This document shows, piece by piece, positions 43,645 to 52,246 of a stretch of DNA of 64,000 bases (within the stretch, counting starts at the first letter, position 1; each line of letters opens with the position of its first letter). The DNA comes from Cellulosimicrobium sp. Marseille-Q4280 (GTDB lineage: Bacteria; Actinomycetota; Actinomycetes; Actinomycetales; Cellulomonadaceae), in assembly GCF_943181405.1 (NCBI RefSeq), contig NZ_CALPBY010000007.1, forward strand, positions 62,001 through 126,000. The letters are read 5' to 3'. Position numbers and translations under genes: made by a program. The notes beneath the pieces are model-generated. The model was not told the origin of the DNA. It saw only the letters and a program-made list of their open reading frames with translations, and did not search any database.

Positions 43645-44442
43645 ATGGACGCCCTCGCCTCCTTGGTGCGTGACAGCGAGCTGTTCGGCGACGCCGCACG
43701 GAGCGCGGCACCCGACGCCCGGGTCCCGTCGTGCCCCGAGTGGGTGGGTGCGGACCTCATGTACCACCTGGCCGAGGTGCAGGACTTCTGGTCGCGCGTC
43801 GTCGGCCAGGCCCCCGGCGAGGGGCTCGACGGCGACGAGGTGCCGCCGCTCGCGCGCCCGGAGTCGGACGCCGAGCTGCCGGCCCTGCTGCAGCGCTCCA
43901 CGAGCCGGCTCGTCGCGGCGCTGCGGGGGCGAGACCCGGACGAGCCGTGCTGGTCGTGGCACGACGAGGGGCGCCGTGTCGGCTGGGTGCTGCGCCGCCA
44001 GGCGCACGAGGCGCTGATCCACCGGGCCGATGCCGAGCTCACCGCGGGCCGCGACGTCACGCCGGCCGACCCTGCCGTCGCTGCGGACGGCGTCGACGAG
44101 GTCCTCGCCGTCATGGTCGACGGCGTCCCGGGCTGGGGCGTCTTCACGCCCGACGGCGCGACTGTCTCCGTGGTCGTCGACGGACCCGGGGAGACGCCGC
44201 GGAGCTGGGAGCTGGCGTTCGGGCGGTTCACGGGGACGGGGCCGGAGTCGGGCACCGCCTACGACCTCGACACGGCCCAGCTCGTCGACCTCCCGGGCTC
44301 CACCACGACCCAGGTCGCCGGGCCGGCGTGGGCGCTCGACCTGTGGCTCTGGGGCCGCGGCAGCGCCGAGGGGCTCACCGTCGCCGGCGACCGGGCGCTC
44401 GTGGACCGGCTGCGCCGCGTCGCCGCGGAGGGCACGCGGTAG
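43645..44442 (+). CDS. Maleylpyruvate isomerase/mycothiol-dependent enzyme family protein
   Basis: A 265-residue DinB-like four-helix protein of the MDMPI (TIGR03083) family. The N-terminal part has PSCPEWVGADLMYHLAEVQDFW and the central RQAHEALIHRADAELTAGR; the two His and nearby Asp/Glu are the expected metal site. The C-terminal half is the SCP2-like beta domain with GPAWALDLWLWGR. Members use mycothiol, the actinobacterial thiol, for isomerisation or detoxification; the substrate here is unknown. Confidence 0.85.
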   Translation: MDALASLVRDSELFGDAARSAAPDARVPSCPEWVGADLMYHLAEVQDFWSRVVGQAPGEGLDGDEVPPLARPESDAELPALLQRSTSRLVAALRGRDPDEPCWSWHDEGRRVGWVLRRQAHEALIHRADAELTAGRDVTPADPAVAADGVDEVLAVMVDGVPGWGVFTPDGATVSVVVDGPGETPRSWELAFGRFTGTGPESGTAYDLDTAQLVDLPGSTTTQVAGPAWALDLWLWGRGSAEGLTVAGDRALVDRLRRVAAEGTR

Positions 44443-44467
44443 GCCGTCGTCGCGCCGGGGCGAGCCG

Positions 44468-44983
44468 TCAGTCGCGGGGCACGCCCTCCTCGTCGGCGGC
44501 CGGCCGCGCCGACTTCTCCTCGAGCTCCTCGAGGAGGTTGCGGATCTCGGACCGCACGAAGTCGCGCGTGGCGACCTCGCTCAGCGCGATGCGCAGCGCG
44601 GCCATCTCGCGGGCCAGGTACTCGGTGTCGGCGAGGTTGCGCTCGGCGCGCTGGCGGTCCTGCTCGGCGGTGACGCGGTCGCGGTCGTCCTGACGGTTCT
44701 GCGCGAGCAGGATGAGCGGGGCGGCGTAGGAGGCCTGGAGCGAGAGCATGAGCGTCAGGGCCGTGAAGCCGAACTCGGCGGAGTCGAAGCGCAGCCCCTC
44801 GGGTCCCCAGGAGTTCCAGACGATCCACAGGACGCAGAAGATCGTCAGGTAGATGAGGAAGCGCGGCGTGCCGAGGAACCGCGCGATGCCCTCGGTCGCC
44901 CGGCCCACGGCGTCCTGGTCCATGCGGTTGCGGGGCAGGAGCGTGCGCCGTGCCGCCTTCGGCGTGTCGAGACGGTCAGCCAC
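44468..44983 (-). CDS. DUF1003 membrane protein
   Basis: A 171-residue protein with two membrane helices (about 42-60 and 72-92; FLIYLTIFCVLWIVWNSW and FTALTLMLSLQASYAAPLIL) joined by a short loop, then a charged, likely coiled-coil tail (residues 95-155). LQASYAAPLILLAQNRQ is the DUF1003 signature. Function is not established. The GTG start overlaps the end of the MgtE-N gene by 8 bases, so the two are co-translated, which suggests the membrane protein works with the cytosolic sensor. Confidence 0.88.
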   Translation of the reverse strand: MADRLDTPKAARRTLLPRNRMDQDAVGRATEGIARFLGTPRFLIYLTIFCVLWIVWNSWGPEGLRFDSAEFGFTALTLMLSLQASYAAPLILLAQNRQDDRDRVTAEQDRQRAERNLADTEYLAREMAALRIALSEVATRDFVRSEIRNLLEELEEKSARPAADEEGVPRD

Positions 44984-46301
44984 GGGGGACCTCCGTCCGG
45001 GCGCGGGGCGCCGTGCCGGGTCGCGGGTCCTCGGGCCTGTGCTCGACCTCGATCTCGTCGGTCTCGCGCCAGTCCTCGGGGAGCATGTGGTCGAGCACGT
45101 CGTCGACGCTGATCGCGCCGAGGAGCCGCTTCTCGGAGTCGAGCACGGGGACGCACAGCAGGTCGTACGTCGCGAGGATGCGCGTCACGCGACCGAGCGG
45201 CGCGTCGGGCGCGATCCCCTCGACGTCCGTGTCGAGCACCGACCCGACGGCGGCGTGCGGGGGCTCGCGCAGCAGCCGCTGGAAGTGGGCGACGCCGAGG
45301 AACCGGCCTGTGGGCGTCTCGAGCGGTGGCCGTGCCACGAACACCATGGACGCGAGGGCTGGCGCGAGGTCCTTGCGACGGATCTGCGCGAGCGCGGTCG
45401 CGATCGTCGTCTCGGGCCCCAGCACGACCGGCTCGGTCGTCATGAGACCGCCCGCGGTGTCCTCCGCGTACGCGAGCAGGCGCCGCACGTCGCGCGCCTC
45501 GTCCGGCTCCATGAGCTCGAGCAGCTGGGCGGCCTGCGCCTCGGGCAGCTCGTGCAGGAGGTCGGCGGCGTCGTCGGGCTGCATGGCCTCGAGCACGTCC
45601 GCGGCGCGGCCCGTGTCCAGGCCCGAGAGGATCGCCACCTGGTCGTCCTCGGGGAGCTCCTCGAGGACGTCGGCGAGGCGCTCGTTGTCGAGCGCGCCCG
45701 CGACCTCGAGGCGCCTCGTGTCGCCGAGGTCGTGGATGACGTCCGCGAGGTCGGCGGGCTTGAGGTCGTCGTACGCGGCGAGGAGCATCGCGGCGCCCTG
45801 GGCGGCTCCGGTGCGCCCCGCGAGCCCGGTCACCGCCTCCGTGTCGACGACGACGGCGTCGCCTCGTCGCCGCAGGCGCAGCGTGCCCTTGTGCTCGCCG
45901 GACCGGCGGACGTAGAGCTTCGCGACGAGCCAGTCGCCCGTCCGCTGCCGCTCGATCGCGAGGTCTTCGACGGTGCCCGTGCCCGAGCCGTCGACGAACT
46001 CGACGCTCCGCTCGAGGAGCTCGCTCAGCGCGAGCGTCTCCATGGCGCGCTGCTCGAAGCGGCGCATGTTGACGAGCCCCGTGGAGATGACCTGGCCCCC
46101 GTCGATGCTCGTGACCCGCGTGAGCGGCAGGAACACGCGGCGCCGGCCGGGCACCTCGACGACGAGGCCGACGGCCCGGGGCAGCCCTTTCGGCCGCAGG
46201 AGCACGACGACGTCGCGCACCCGCCCGACCTGGTCGCCGATCGGGTCGAACACGCTGGTCCCTGCAAGACGCGCGACGAAGACGGTGGTGGCTGCACTCA
46301 C
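44976..46301 (-). CDS. MgtE N-domain and CBS protein without channel
   Basis: A 441-residue soluble protein: an N-terminal PRC-barrel-like pair (FDPIGDQVGRVRDVVVLL; TGDWLVAKLYVRR), an MgtE-N superhelical domain with repeated LADVLEELPEDDQVAIL and MQPDDAADLLHELPE units, then two CBS motifs (TEPVVLGPETTIATAL; LLCVPVLDSEKRLLGAISVDDVL). The five-helix Mg2+ channel of true MgtE is absent. In MgtE these domains sense Mg2+; here they may gate the DUF1003 partner or act as a sensor. GTG 46301 follows TACGCT by 6 bases (leaderless). Confidence 0.9.
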   Translation of the reverse strand: MSAATTVFVARLAGTSVFDPIGDQVGRVRDVVVLLRPKGLPRAVGLVVEVPGRRRVFLPLTRVTSIDGGQVISTGLVNMRRFEQRAMETLALSELLERSVEFVDGSGTGTVEDLAIERQRTGDWLVAKLYVRRSGEHKGTLRLRRRGDAVVVDTEAVTGLAGRTGAAQGAAMLLAAYDDLKPADLADVIHDLGDTRRLEVAGALDNERLADVLEELPEDDQVAILSGLDTGRAADVLEAMQPDDAADLLHELPEAQAAQLLELMEPDEARDVRRLLAYAEDTAGGLMTTEPVVLGPETTIATALAQIRRKDLAPALASMVFVARPPLETPTGRFLGVAHFQRLLREPPHAAVGSVLDTDVEGIAPDAPLGRVTRILATYDLLCVPVLDSEKRLLGAISVDDVLDHMLPEDWRETDEIEVEHRPEDPRPGTAPRARTEVPRG

Positions 46302-46307
46302 GCGGCA

Positions 46308-46313
46308 AGCGTA
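46308..46313 (-). promoter_or_regulatory. -10 hexamer TACGCT, likely leaderless
   Basis: TACGCT lies 6 bases before the GTG of the MgtE-N/CBS gene on the minus strand. Confidence 0.5.
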
Positions 46314-46410
46314 CGCAGGTGCCGGTCCGGGCGCGCCGGAAGGCCGGCCGCGGTCCGTGCGCGCGCGCCGAGCGGCCCGGCACGCCGTAGCGCTGCGCCG
46401 ACGAGTAGGA

Positions 46411-46416
46411 CAGACT
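46411..46416 (+). promoter_or_regulatory. -10 hexamer CAGACT, likely leaderless
   Basis: CAGACT ends 6 bases before ATG 46423; TAGGAC at 46406-46411 is an overlapping alternative. Confidence 0.4.
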
Positions 46417-46422
46417 GGGCGA

Positions 46423-47226
46423 ATGAGCATGACGCGCCCGAACGTCAACCCCCGAGTGCCCACCCTGCCGCGCGGCGAGGAGATCGCGTCCTACGCGACG
46501 TACCTCGAGGCCCAGAAGGCCGTCGACTACCTGTCGGACAACAAGTTCGCCGTCGAGGTCGTGACGATCGTCGGGACCGACCTGCGCATGGTCGAGCGCG
46601 TCACCGGACGGCTCACCTACGGTCGCGTGGCGCTCGCGGGTGCGGCGTCGGGGGCGTGGTTCGGCCTGTTCGTGGGCCTTCTGCTCTTCATGTTCTCCGG
46701 CTCGGGCGGCTACGTGCTCACCGGCATCGCGATCGGTGCCGGCTTCGGCCTGCTCTTCTCCGTGCTGTCGTACGCGCTGACCCAGGGCAAGCGCGACTTC
46801 ACGTCGCAGAGCCAGATCGTCGCGTCGGCGTACGCCGTCCTGTGCGCCACGGAGCGTGCGGGGGACGCGCGCCAGCTCCTGGCCCGGATGCCCGAGGGCG
46901 GCGGGGTCCGCGCGCCCGCCGCTCCCGCGAACCCGACGTGGGGCACGCCGGCCGGACCGCCGCAGCACCAGGCCCCGGTGCCGCCCCCGGCCGGACAGGC
47001 CCAGCCGCCGGCCGGACCGGCCCAGCACCCGGCACCGCAGCCGGGCACGGGGCAGGGTGCGCCGACGCCGCCCCCGGCCCGGACGCCCGACCCGCGCTGG
47101 ACCACGCCCTCGGGCGAGCCGCGCTACGGGGCCATGCGCCCGACGTCGGGCACGACGGACGCGCCGGACCAGGCCGCCCCGCAGAACCCGGCCGAGCGGC
47201 CCGCCGACCCGACGCCCCCGGCCTGA
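46423..47226 (+). CDS. General-stress-type membrane protein with proline-rich tail
   Basis: A 267-residue protein. Residues 20-60 (IASYATYLEAQKAVDYLSDNKF and following) match the general stress protein 17M/YflT-like domain; two glycine-rich membrane helices follow (about 70-90 and 98-118). The last 110 residues are a low-complexity Pro/Ala/Gln tail with repeats of PAGxAQ-PPAGPAQ type, likely disordered. Divergent from the MgtE-N gene, an arrangement also recalled from mycobacteria (Rv1232c/Rv1234). Function unknown. Confidence 0.8.
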   Translation: MSMTRPNVNPRVPTLPRGEEIASYATYLEAQKAVDYLSDNKFAVEVVTIVGTDLRMVERVTGRLTYGRVALAGAASGAWFGLFVGLLLFMFSGSGGYVLTGIAIGAGFGLLFSVLSYALTQGKRDFTSQSQIVASAYAVLCATERAGDARQLLARMPEGGGVRAPAAPANPTWGTPAGPPQHQAPVPPPAGQAQPPAGPAQHPAPQPGTGQGAPTPPPARTPDPRWTTPSGEPRYGAMRPTSGTTDAPDQAAPQNPAERPADPTPPA

Positions 47227-47259
47227 CGCGCGGCGTCGGGCGCACCCACGGCGCCGGGC

Positions 47260-48924
47260 TCAGGCGCGCAGGGACGCCATCCAGGCCTCGACGTCCTCGG
47301 GGCGGCGCGGGAGCGCGGCCGACAGGTTCTCGTTGCCGTCGGCCGTGACGAGCACGTCGTCCTCGATGCGCACGCCGATGCCGCGGTACTCCTCGGGCAC
47401 GGCGAGGTCGTCCGCCTTGAAGTAGAGGCCGGGCTCGATGGTGAAGACCATGCCCGGCTCGAGGATCCCGTCGAGGTACAGCTCGCGGCGCGCCTGCGCG
47501 CAGTCGTGCACGTCCAGGCCGAGGTGGTGCGACGTGCCGTGCACCATCCAGCGCCGGTGCTGCTGACCCTCCGGGGACAACGACTCCTCGGCGCTCACCG
47601 GGAGCAGACCCCACTCCTCGAGGCGCGCGGCGACGACCTCCATCGCCGCGGCGTGCACGTCGCGGAACCGTGCGCCCGGCACCGCGACGGCGAACGCGGC
47701 GTCGGCGGCGTCGAGCACCGCCTGGTAGACGCGGCGCTGCACGTCCGTGTACTCGCCGTCCACGGGCAGCGTGCGGGTCACGTCGGCGGTGTAGAGAGAG
47801 TCGACCTCGACGCCCGCGTCGAGCAGCACGAGCTCGCCCGGGCGCACGACGCCGTCGTTGCGGATCCAGTGCAGCGTCGTCGCGTGCTCGCCCGCGGCGG
47901 CGATCGTCTCGTAGCCGACCGCGTTGCCCTCGAGGCGCGCGTGACCGTCGAACGTCGTCTCGATGACGCGCTCGCCGCGGCGGTGGCCCAGCGTGCGCGG
48001 CAGGGTGCGCACGACCTCCTCGAACCCGGCGATCGTCGCGGCGACGGCCGCGCGCATCTGCTCGACCTCGTGCGCGTCCTTGACCAGGCGCAGCTCGGAG
48101 ACGGCCTCGACGAGCGCGGCGTCGGAGCGCCGGTAGGCGGCCTCGGCGCGCGCGAGCCACTCCGCCTCCGTGCGCTGCTCCTGCGCCTCCGCGACGGACT
48201 GCTCGGCCGAGTCCTCGGCCCCGGCCTCCGCGCGGATCGCCTCGACGAGCGCCTCGATCGCCTCGTCGGCTCCGGTCACGACGAGCAGGACCGTCCCGTC
48301 GGGCCCGACGTCCTTCGCGAGCGCGTCGCGCAGGTCGTCGACGTGGTTCGCCTCGATCCCCGTGAGCGTCGTGACGTCGTCGAGCGACGGGCGCGCGCCG
48401 ACCCAGAACTCGCCGTAGCGCGCGTCGGCGTAGAACTCCTCGGTGTCGCGCGCCGCGAGCGGCCGCACGTAGAGGACGGCGTGATGGGCGCTGCGCGCTC
48501 CGTCCGGACCCGCCGGGTCCCCGGTGCCCGGCTCGACGGGGTGCAGGACGAGCACCGCGTCGGGCTCCTGGTCCCAGCCCGTGCCGGTGAGGTGGGCGAA
48601 CGCCGAGTGCGGTCGGAACCGGTAGTCGGTGTCGTTCGAGCGGACCTTGAGCGGACCGGCGGGGATCACGAGGCGGGCGCCGGGGAAGCGCGCGGAGAGC
48701 GCCGCGCGGCGGGCGGCGGCGAACGGCGCGGCGGACGACGGCTCGACGTCGAGCGCGGCACGCGGCGCCCAGCCGCTCGTGATGAACGCCTTGAACGCGG
48801 CGGAGTCGGGGCGCTGCGAGCGGTTGCTCCCGCGCGCCGACACGTCCTGGGTCTCGGCCGGGCTCGCAGGATCGACGACGGCGGGGGCGGTGGTCTCAGG
48901 GGTGACGGGGGTGGCGTCGGTCAT
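47260..48924 (-). CDS. pepP: Xaa-Pro aminopeptidase (aminopeptidase P)
   Basis: A 554-residue M24 metallopeptidase that removes N-terminal residues preceding proline. An AMP_N domain (NDTDYRFRPHSAFAHLTG) precedes the pita-bread fold with metal ligands in LLDAGVEVDSLYTADVTRT, GTSHHLGLDVHD, FTIEPGLYF and GVRIEDDVL. It is 100 residues longer than E. coli PepP: an acidic insert near 225-250 (AEAGAEDSAEQSVAEAQEQ) and a 50-residue low-complexity N-terminus. The start at 48924 overlaps the upstream hydrolase gene by 29 bases; a start further in is possible. Confidence 0.92.
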   Translation of the reverse strand: MTDATPVTPETTAPAVVDPASPAETQDVSARGSNRSQRPDSAAFKAFITSGWAPRAALDVEPSSAAPFAAARRAALSARFPGARLVIPAGPLKVRSNDTDYRFRPHSAFAHLTGTGWDQEPDAVLVLHPVEPGTGDPAGPDGARSAHHAVLYVRPLAARDTEEFYADARYGEFWVGARPSLDDVTTLTGIEANHVDDLRDALAKDVGPDGTVLLVVTGADEAIEALVEAIRAEAGAEDSAEQSVAEAQEQRTEAEWLARAEAAYRRSDAALVEAVSELRLVKDAHEVEQMRAAVAATIAGFEEVVRTLPRTLGHRRGERVIETTFDGHARLEGNAVGYETIAAAGEHATTLHWIRNDGVVRPGELVLLDAGVEVDSLYTADVTRTLPVDGEYTDVQRRVYQAVLDAADAAFAVAVPGARFRDVHAAAMEVVAARLEEWGLLPVSAEESLSPEGQQHRRWMVHGTSHHLGLDVHDCAQARRELYLDGILEPGMVFTIEPGLYFKADDLAVPEEYRGIGVRIEDDVLVTADGNENLSAALPRRPEDVEAWMASLRA

Positions 48925-49801
48925 GCCCCAGTGTCGCCCCGCGCGGCCGGCCGAAGCCGGCGACCGCGCCGGCCAGCACGCGGTTGCCGGCCTCCGGCGC
49001 CTCGCTGTTGACGTCGTGGCCGGCCCGCGGCACGACGACGAGCGCGGCGTCCGCGGCCGCGGCGAGGTAGCGCTGCTCGTCGAGGCGCAGGTGGTCGCGC
49101 GCACCGTTGACCAGCCACACGGGCACCTCGACGTCGCGCACGTGCGCGAGCCACGAGCGCCCGGCGAGCTGGGTCAGCGCGTCGGTGACGATGCCCCAGC
49201 CCGGCCGGTGCACGGCGGGATCGGGTGCGCCGTCGGCCCAGCGCACGGCGTACGACGCCACGGACCCACCGGGCGCCGACCGACCGGCCCGTGTCATGGA
49301 CGACCACGCGGACGTGCTGGTGCGGGCCGCCCACCGCGCGCCGCGGCCGACGGTGCCGCCGCCCGCGACGACGAGCCGCGCGACGTCCCGGAAGAGGGCG
49401 ACGGGCTTGCCCTTGGGGTCGGACGTGCAGCCCGCGGCGACGACGCCCGCGAGGTTCGCGGGGCGGCGTGCCGCCCACGCGAGGGACGTGTACCCGCCGA
49501 GCGAGAGCCCGACGAGCGTCACACGACGGTCCGGGCCGAACGACGCGGCGGCCTCGTCGATGACCTCGAACGAGCGCTCGAGCGTGAAGCGCTCGCGGGC
49601 GCGCGCGCCGTGCGCGGGCAGGTCGACCGCGACGGCGTCGTGGCCGAGCGACCGGACGTGCTCGACCTGACCGTCCCAGATCGCTCCCGAGGTCCGCAGC
49701 CCGTGGACGAAGACGACCGCGGGCGCACCGGTCCGGTCGTCGCTCGGGGCGTCGTCCGTGGCGGGAAGGAGGACGGCGCGGGGCGTGGCTGTGGTGGTCA
49801 T
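48896..49801 (-). CDS. Alpha/beta hydrolase
   Basis: A 301-residue hydrolase. VVFVHGLRTSGAIWDGQ supplies the oxyanion HG motif, LVGLSLGGYTSLAWA the nucleophile Ser (G-x-S-x-G), VWLVNGARDHLRLDE the acid and VPRAGHDVNSEAP the catalytic His, all in the usual order. Substrate unknown. The gene ends inside the start of pepP (29-base overlap), so the pair forms an operon. The divergent PHP gene lies 140 bases away. Confidence 0.88.
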   Translation of the reverse strand: MTTTATPRAVLLPATDDAPSDDRTGAPAVVFVHGLRTSGAIWDGQVEHVRSLGHDAVAVDLPAHGARARERFTLERSFEVIDEAAASFGPDRRVTLVGLSLGGYTSLAWAARRPANLAGVVAAGCTSDPKGKPVALFRDVARLVVAGGGTVGRGARWAARTSTSAWSSMTRAGRSAPGGSVASYAVRWADGAPDPAVHRPGWGIVTDALTQLAGRSWLAHVRDVEVPVWLVNGARDHLRLDEQRYLAAAADAALVVVPRAGHDVNSEAPEAGNRVLAGAVAGFGRPRGATLGHDRRHPRHP

Positions 49802-49928
49802 CGTTCCCGACCCTCGCACCTCTACCTGGGACGGCCGTGGGCGGGCTCCGGGCCCCGCGTGAACATCGTGTGCGGGTCCCGTGCCGTACGCCCGGGCGCC
49901 GCCGGGCCCGGCAGGGCGACGCCCTCAC

Positions 49929-49934
49929 TATCCT
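49929..49934 (+). promoter_or_regulatory. -10 hexamer TATCCT, leaderless PHP gene
   Basis: TATCCT ends 7 bases before GTG 49942 without a ribosome site. Confidence 0.55.
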
Positions 49935-49941
49935 GGGGTCC

Positions 49942-50781
49942 GTGCGCATCGACCTCCACACCCACTCGACGGCGTCCGACGGCACGGACGCGCCGGGGGC
50001 GGTCGTCGAGGCGGCCGCCGTGGCCGGGCTCGACGTCGTCGCGCTCACGGACCACGACACGACCGCCGGCTGGGCGCAGGCGACCGACGCGGCCCTGCGC
50101 ACCGGCGTCGCGCTCGTGCGCGGCGCGGAGATCTCCGCGCGCTCGGGCGGGATCAGCGTCCACGTCCTGTCCTACCTGCACGACCCGGCGCACGCGGCGC
50201 TGCTCGACGAGCTCGAGCGCACGCGCGACGCGCGCACGAGCCGCGCCCGCCGGATGGTCGACCTGCTCGGCGAGGACTACCCGATCACGTGGGAGGATGT
50301 GCTCGCGCAGACCGCCGAGGGCACGACGATCGGGCGACCGCACATCGCGGACGCGCTCGTCGCGGCCGGGCACGTGACCGACCGCTCCGCGGCGTTCGCG
50401 ACGATCCTCGCGCCCGGCACGCCGTACTACGTGCCGCACTACGCCCCGAGCGCGGCCGCCGCCGTGCGCGGAGTCCGTGCGGCCGGAGGTGTCCCCGTCT
50501 TCGCCCACCCGGGCGCCGACGGGCGTGGCCGGGTCGTGGCGGACGTCGTGATCGAGGAGATGGCCGCGGCGGGGCTCGCGGGGCTCGAGGTGCACCACCG
50601 CGACCACGACGAGCGTCAGCGCACCCGGCTCGACGACGTCGCCCGCACCCTGGGCCTGTTCGTCACCGGGTCGAGCGACTACCACGGGGCCGGCAAACCG
50701 AACCGGCTCGGGGAGAACACGACGGCACCGACCGTGCTGGAGCAGATCGAGGAGCTGGGACAGTTGGACGTGATCCGGTGA
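49942..50781 (+). CDS. PHP-domain phosphoesterase (RNase AM/YciV-like)
   Basis: A 279-residue PHP protein. Metal ligands appear in RIDLHTHSTASDGT, ALTDHDT, RGAEISA, FAHPGADGRG and GSSDYHG, in the order of the YciV/TrpH group. The E. coli member is a 5'-3' exonuclease on short RNAs and pAp phosphatase; a similar role is likely here. The GTG start fits a leaderless mRNA and gives a protein beginning at the first metal motif. marC follows at 43 bases and is probably co-transcribed. Confidence 0.88.
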   Translation: MRIDLHTHSTASDGTDAPGAVVEAAAVAGLDVVALTDHDTTAGWAQATDAALRTGVALVRGAEISARSGGISVHVLSYLHDPAHAALLDELERTRDARTSRARRMVDLLGEDYPITWEDVLAQTAEGTTIGRPHIADALVAAGHVTDRSAAFATILAPGTPYYVPHYAPSAAAAVRGVRAAGGVPVFAHPGADGRGRVVADVVIEEMAAAGLAGLEVHHRDHDERQRTRLDDVARTLGLFVTGSSDYHGAGKPNRLGENTTAPTVLEQIEELGQLDVIR

Positions 50782-50824
50782 GCCGCCGGGCAGGCGTGGC
50801 GAGGCGTGACCGGGTGGTCGGACG

Positions 50825-51457
50825 ATGAGCGACTGGTTCGACGTCCGGCTCTTCACCGAGGTCTTCGTCACCCTCTTCGTCATCATGGACCCGCCGGGCA
50901 CCGTCCCGGTCTTCCTCGGCCTGACGAGCGCGATGGGCGCGAAGCAGCGCAACCAGGCGGCACGTACCGCGATCCTCGTGGCGTTCGGCGTCATCGTGGC
51001 GTTCGCGGCGTTCGGCCAGCAGATCCTCAGCTACATGCACATCTCGCTGCCGGCGCTGCAGACGGCGGGCGGCCTCCTGCTCCTCCTCGTCGCGATGGAG
51101 CTCCTCACCGGCAAGATGGAGGAGCCGCAGCCCTCGGGCAACAAGGGGGTCAACGTCGCGCTCGTGCCGCTCGGCACGCCGCTGCTCGCGGGGCCCGGCG
51201 CGATCGTCGCGACGATGGTGTTCGTGCAGCGGGCCGGGGAGCGGGGCGGCGGTGTGGCGGAGTGGATCGCGATCGTGGCGGGCGTCGTCGCGGTGCACGT
51301 GTGCCTGTGGCTCTCGATGCGCTTCGCGAACGTCATCAACCGCGTGCTCGGCGACTCGGGGACGATCCTCGTCACGCGCATCGCCGGGCTGCTCCTGGCG
51401 GCGATCGCCGTCCAGCTCGTGGCGGACGCCGTCACGCAGTTCGTCCAGACCGCCTGA
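50825..51457 (+). CDS. MarC family membrane protein
   Basis: A 210-residue protein with six membrane segments. FVIMDPPGTVPVFLGLT near the N-terminus and PLGTPLLAGPGAIVATM in the middle are the two inverted half-family signatures of MarC/UPF0056. Function is unsettled; early links to multidrug resistance were later withdrawn. Second gene of the PHP-marC pair. Confidence 0.9.
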   Translation: MSDWFDVRLFTEVFVTLFVIMDPPGTVPVFLGLTSAMGAKQRNQAARTAILVAFGVIVAFAAFGQQILSYMHISLPALQTAGGLLLLLVAMELLTGKMEEPQPSGNKGVNVALVPLGTPLLAGPGAIVATMVFVQRAGERGGGVAEWIAIVAGVVAVHVCLWLSMRFANVINRVLGDSGTILVTRIAGLLLAAIAVQLVADAVTQFVQTA

Positions 51458-51459
51458 GC

Positions 51460-51483
51460 GGCGCCGGCGGCGCCGCCGGCGCC
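51460..51483. terminator. 24-bp GC palindrome after marC
   Basis: GGCGCCGGCGGC and GCCGCCGGCGCC meet without a loop 2 bases after the marC stop. It could form a hairpin once a few central bases open; terminator function is plausible but there is no U-tract. Confidence 0.5.
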
Positions 51484-51520
51484 TGCCGCCGACGAGGCCG
51501 GCCGTACTCCGTGGCGGCTA

Positions 51521-51538
51521 AACATGGGATGTTAGGTT
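51521..51538 (+). promoter_or_regulatory. GntR operator overlapping a leaderless -10
   Basis: AACAT-GGG-ATGTT (51521-51533) is a perfect dyad and shares its last base with the -10 hexamer TAGGTT (51533-51538), which ends 6 bases before GTG 51545. A repressor bound there would block its own promoter. AT-richness and a short dyad are typical of FadR-subfamily operators. Confidence 0.65.
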
Positions 51539-51544
51539 GTCTCG

Positions 51545-52246
51545 GTGAGCGACCCCATCGTCCCGCCGCGCAAGGTGTCCGACCTGGTCCTCGAACGCCT
51601 GTCGGGCCTCGTCGAGCGGGGCGAGTGGGCCGTTGGGACACGCATCCCGCCCGAGCCCGAGCTCGTCGCGCGGCTCGGCGTCGGGCGCAACACGGTCCGC
51701 GAGGCGGTGCGGGCCCTCGAGCACGCCGGGATCCTCGAGCCCCGGCGCGGCGACGGGACGTACGTGCGCGCGGCGAGCGGCCTCGACGCCGCGCTCGCGC
51801 GCCGCGCCCGGACCGCGGACGCGCTCGACGTGCTCGAGGTGCGCGGCGTCCTGGAGCGCGGGGCCGCGCGGGCCGCCGCCGCGCGGCACGATCCCGAGGT
51901 CCTCGACCGGCTCGACGCCGCGCTCGCCGCCCAGCTCCGGGCGCGGGACGGCGCCGCGGACGACGAGTTCCAGGCGGCCGACGTCGCGTTCCACGCCGAG
52001 GTCGTGCGCGCCGCGGGCAACCCGCTCCTCGCCGACCTCTACGACGGTCTCGACCACGCCCTCGTGCGGACCCTCGCCACGGGCGCGCAGCGGCGCCACC
52101 ACCGCGACCTCCCCGGCCACGAGGAGGTCGTCGCCGCGATCCGCGCGGGCGACCCCGACGCGGCCGAGCGGGCCGTCTCCGCGACCATCGACGCGGTGCG
52201 CGCGCAGCTCGTCGCCGCGGGAGCGCCCGCGGACGGTGCCGCGTGA
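51545..52246 (+). CDS. GntR family (FadR subfamily) regulator
   Basis: A 233-residue repressor. The winged helix (LVLERLSGLVERGEWAVGTRIPPEPELVARLGVGRNTVREAVRALEHAG, about residues 14-62) is followed by an all-helical FCD sensor with DVAFHAEVVRAAGNPLL and HHRDLPGHEEVVAAI, where Asp and His make the metal/ligand site. Its TGA overlaps the GTG of a CynX-type transporter, so it likely controls uptake or export of that transporter's substrate and itself, through the palindrome at 51521. Confidence 0.92.
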   Translation: MSDPIVPPRKVSDLVLERLSGLVERGEWAVGTRIPPEPELVARLGVGRNTVREAVRALEHAGILEPRRGDGTYVRAASGLDAALARRARTADALDVLEVRGVLERGAARAAAARHDPEVLDRLDAALAAQLRARDGAADDEFQAADVAFHAEVVRAAGNPLLADLYDGLDHALVRTLATGAQRRHHRDLPGHEEVVAAIRAGDPDAAERAVSATIDAVRAQLVAAGAPADGAA

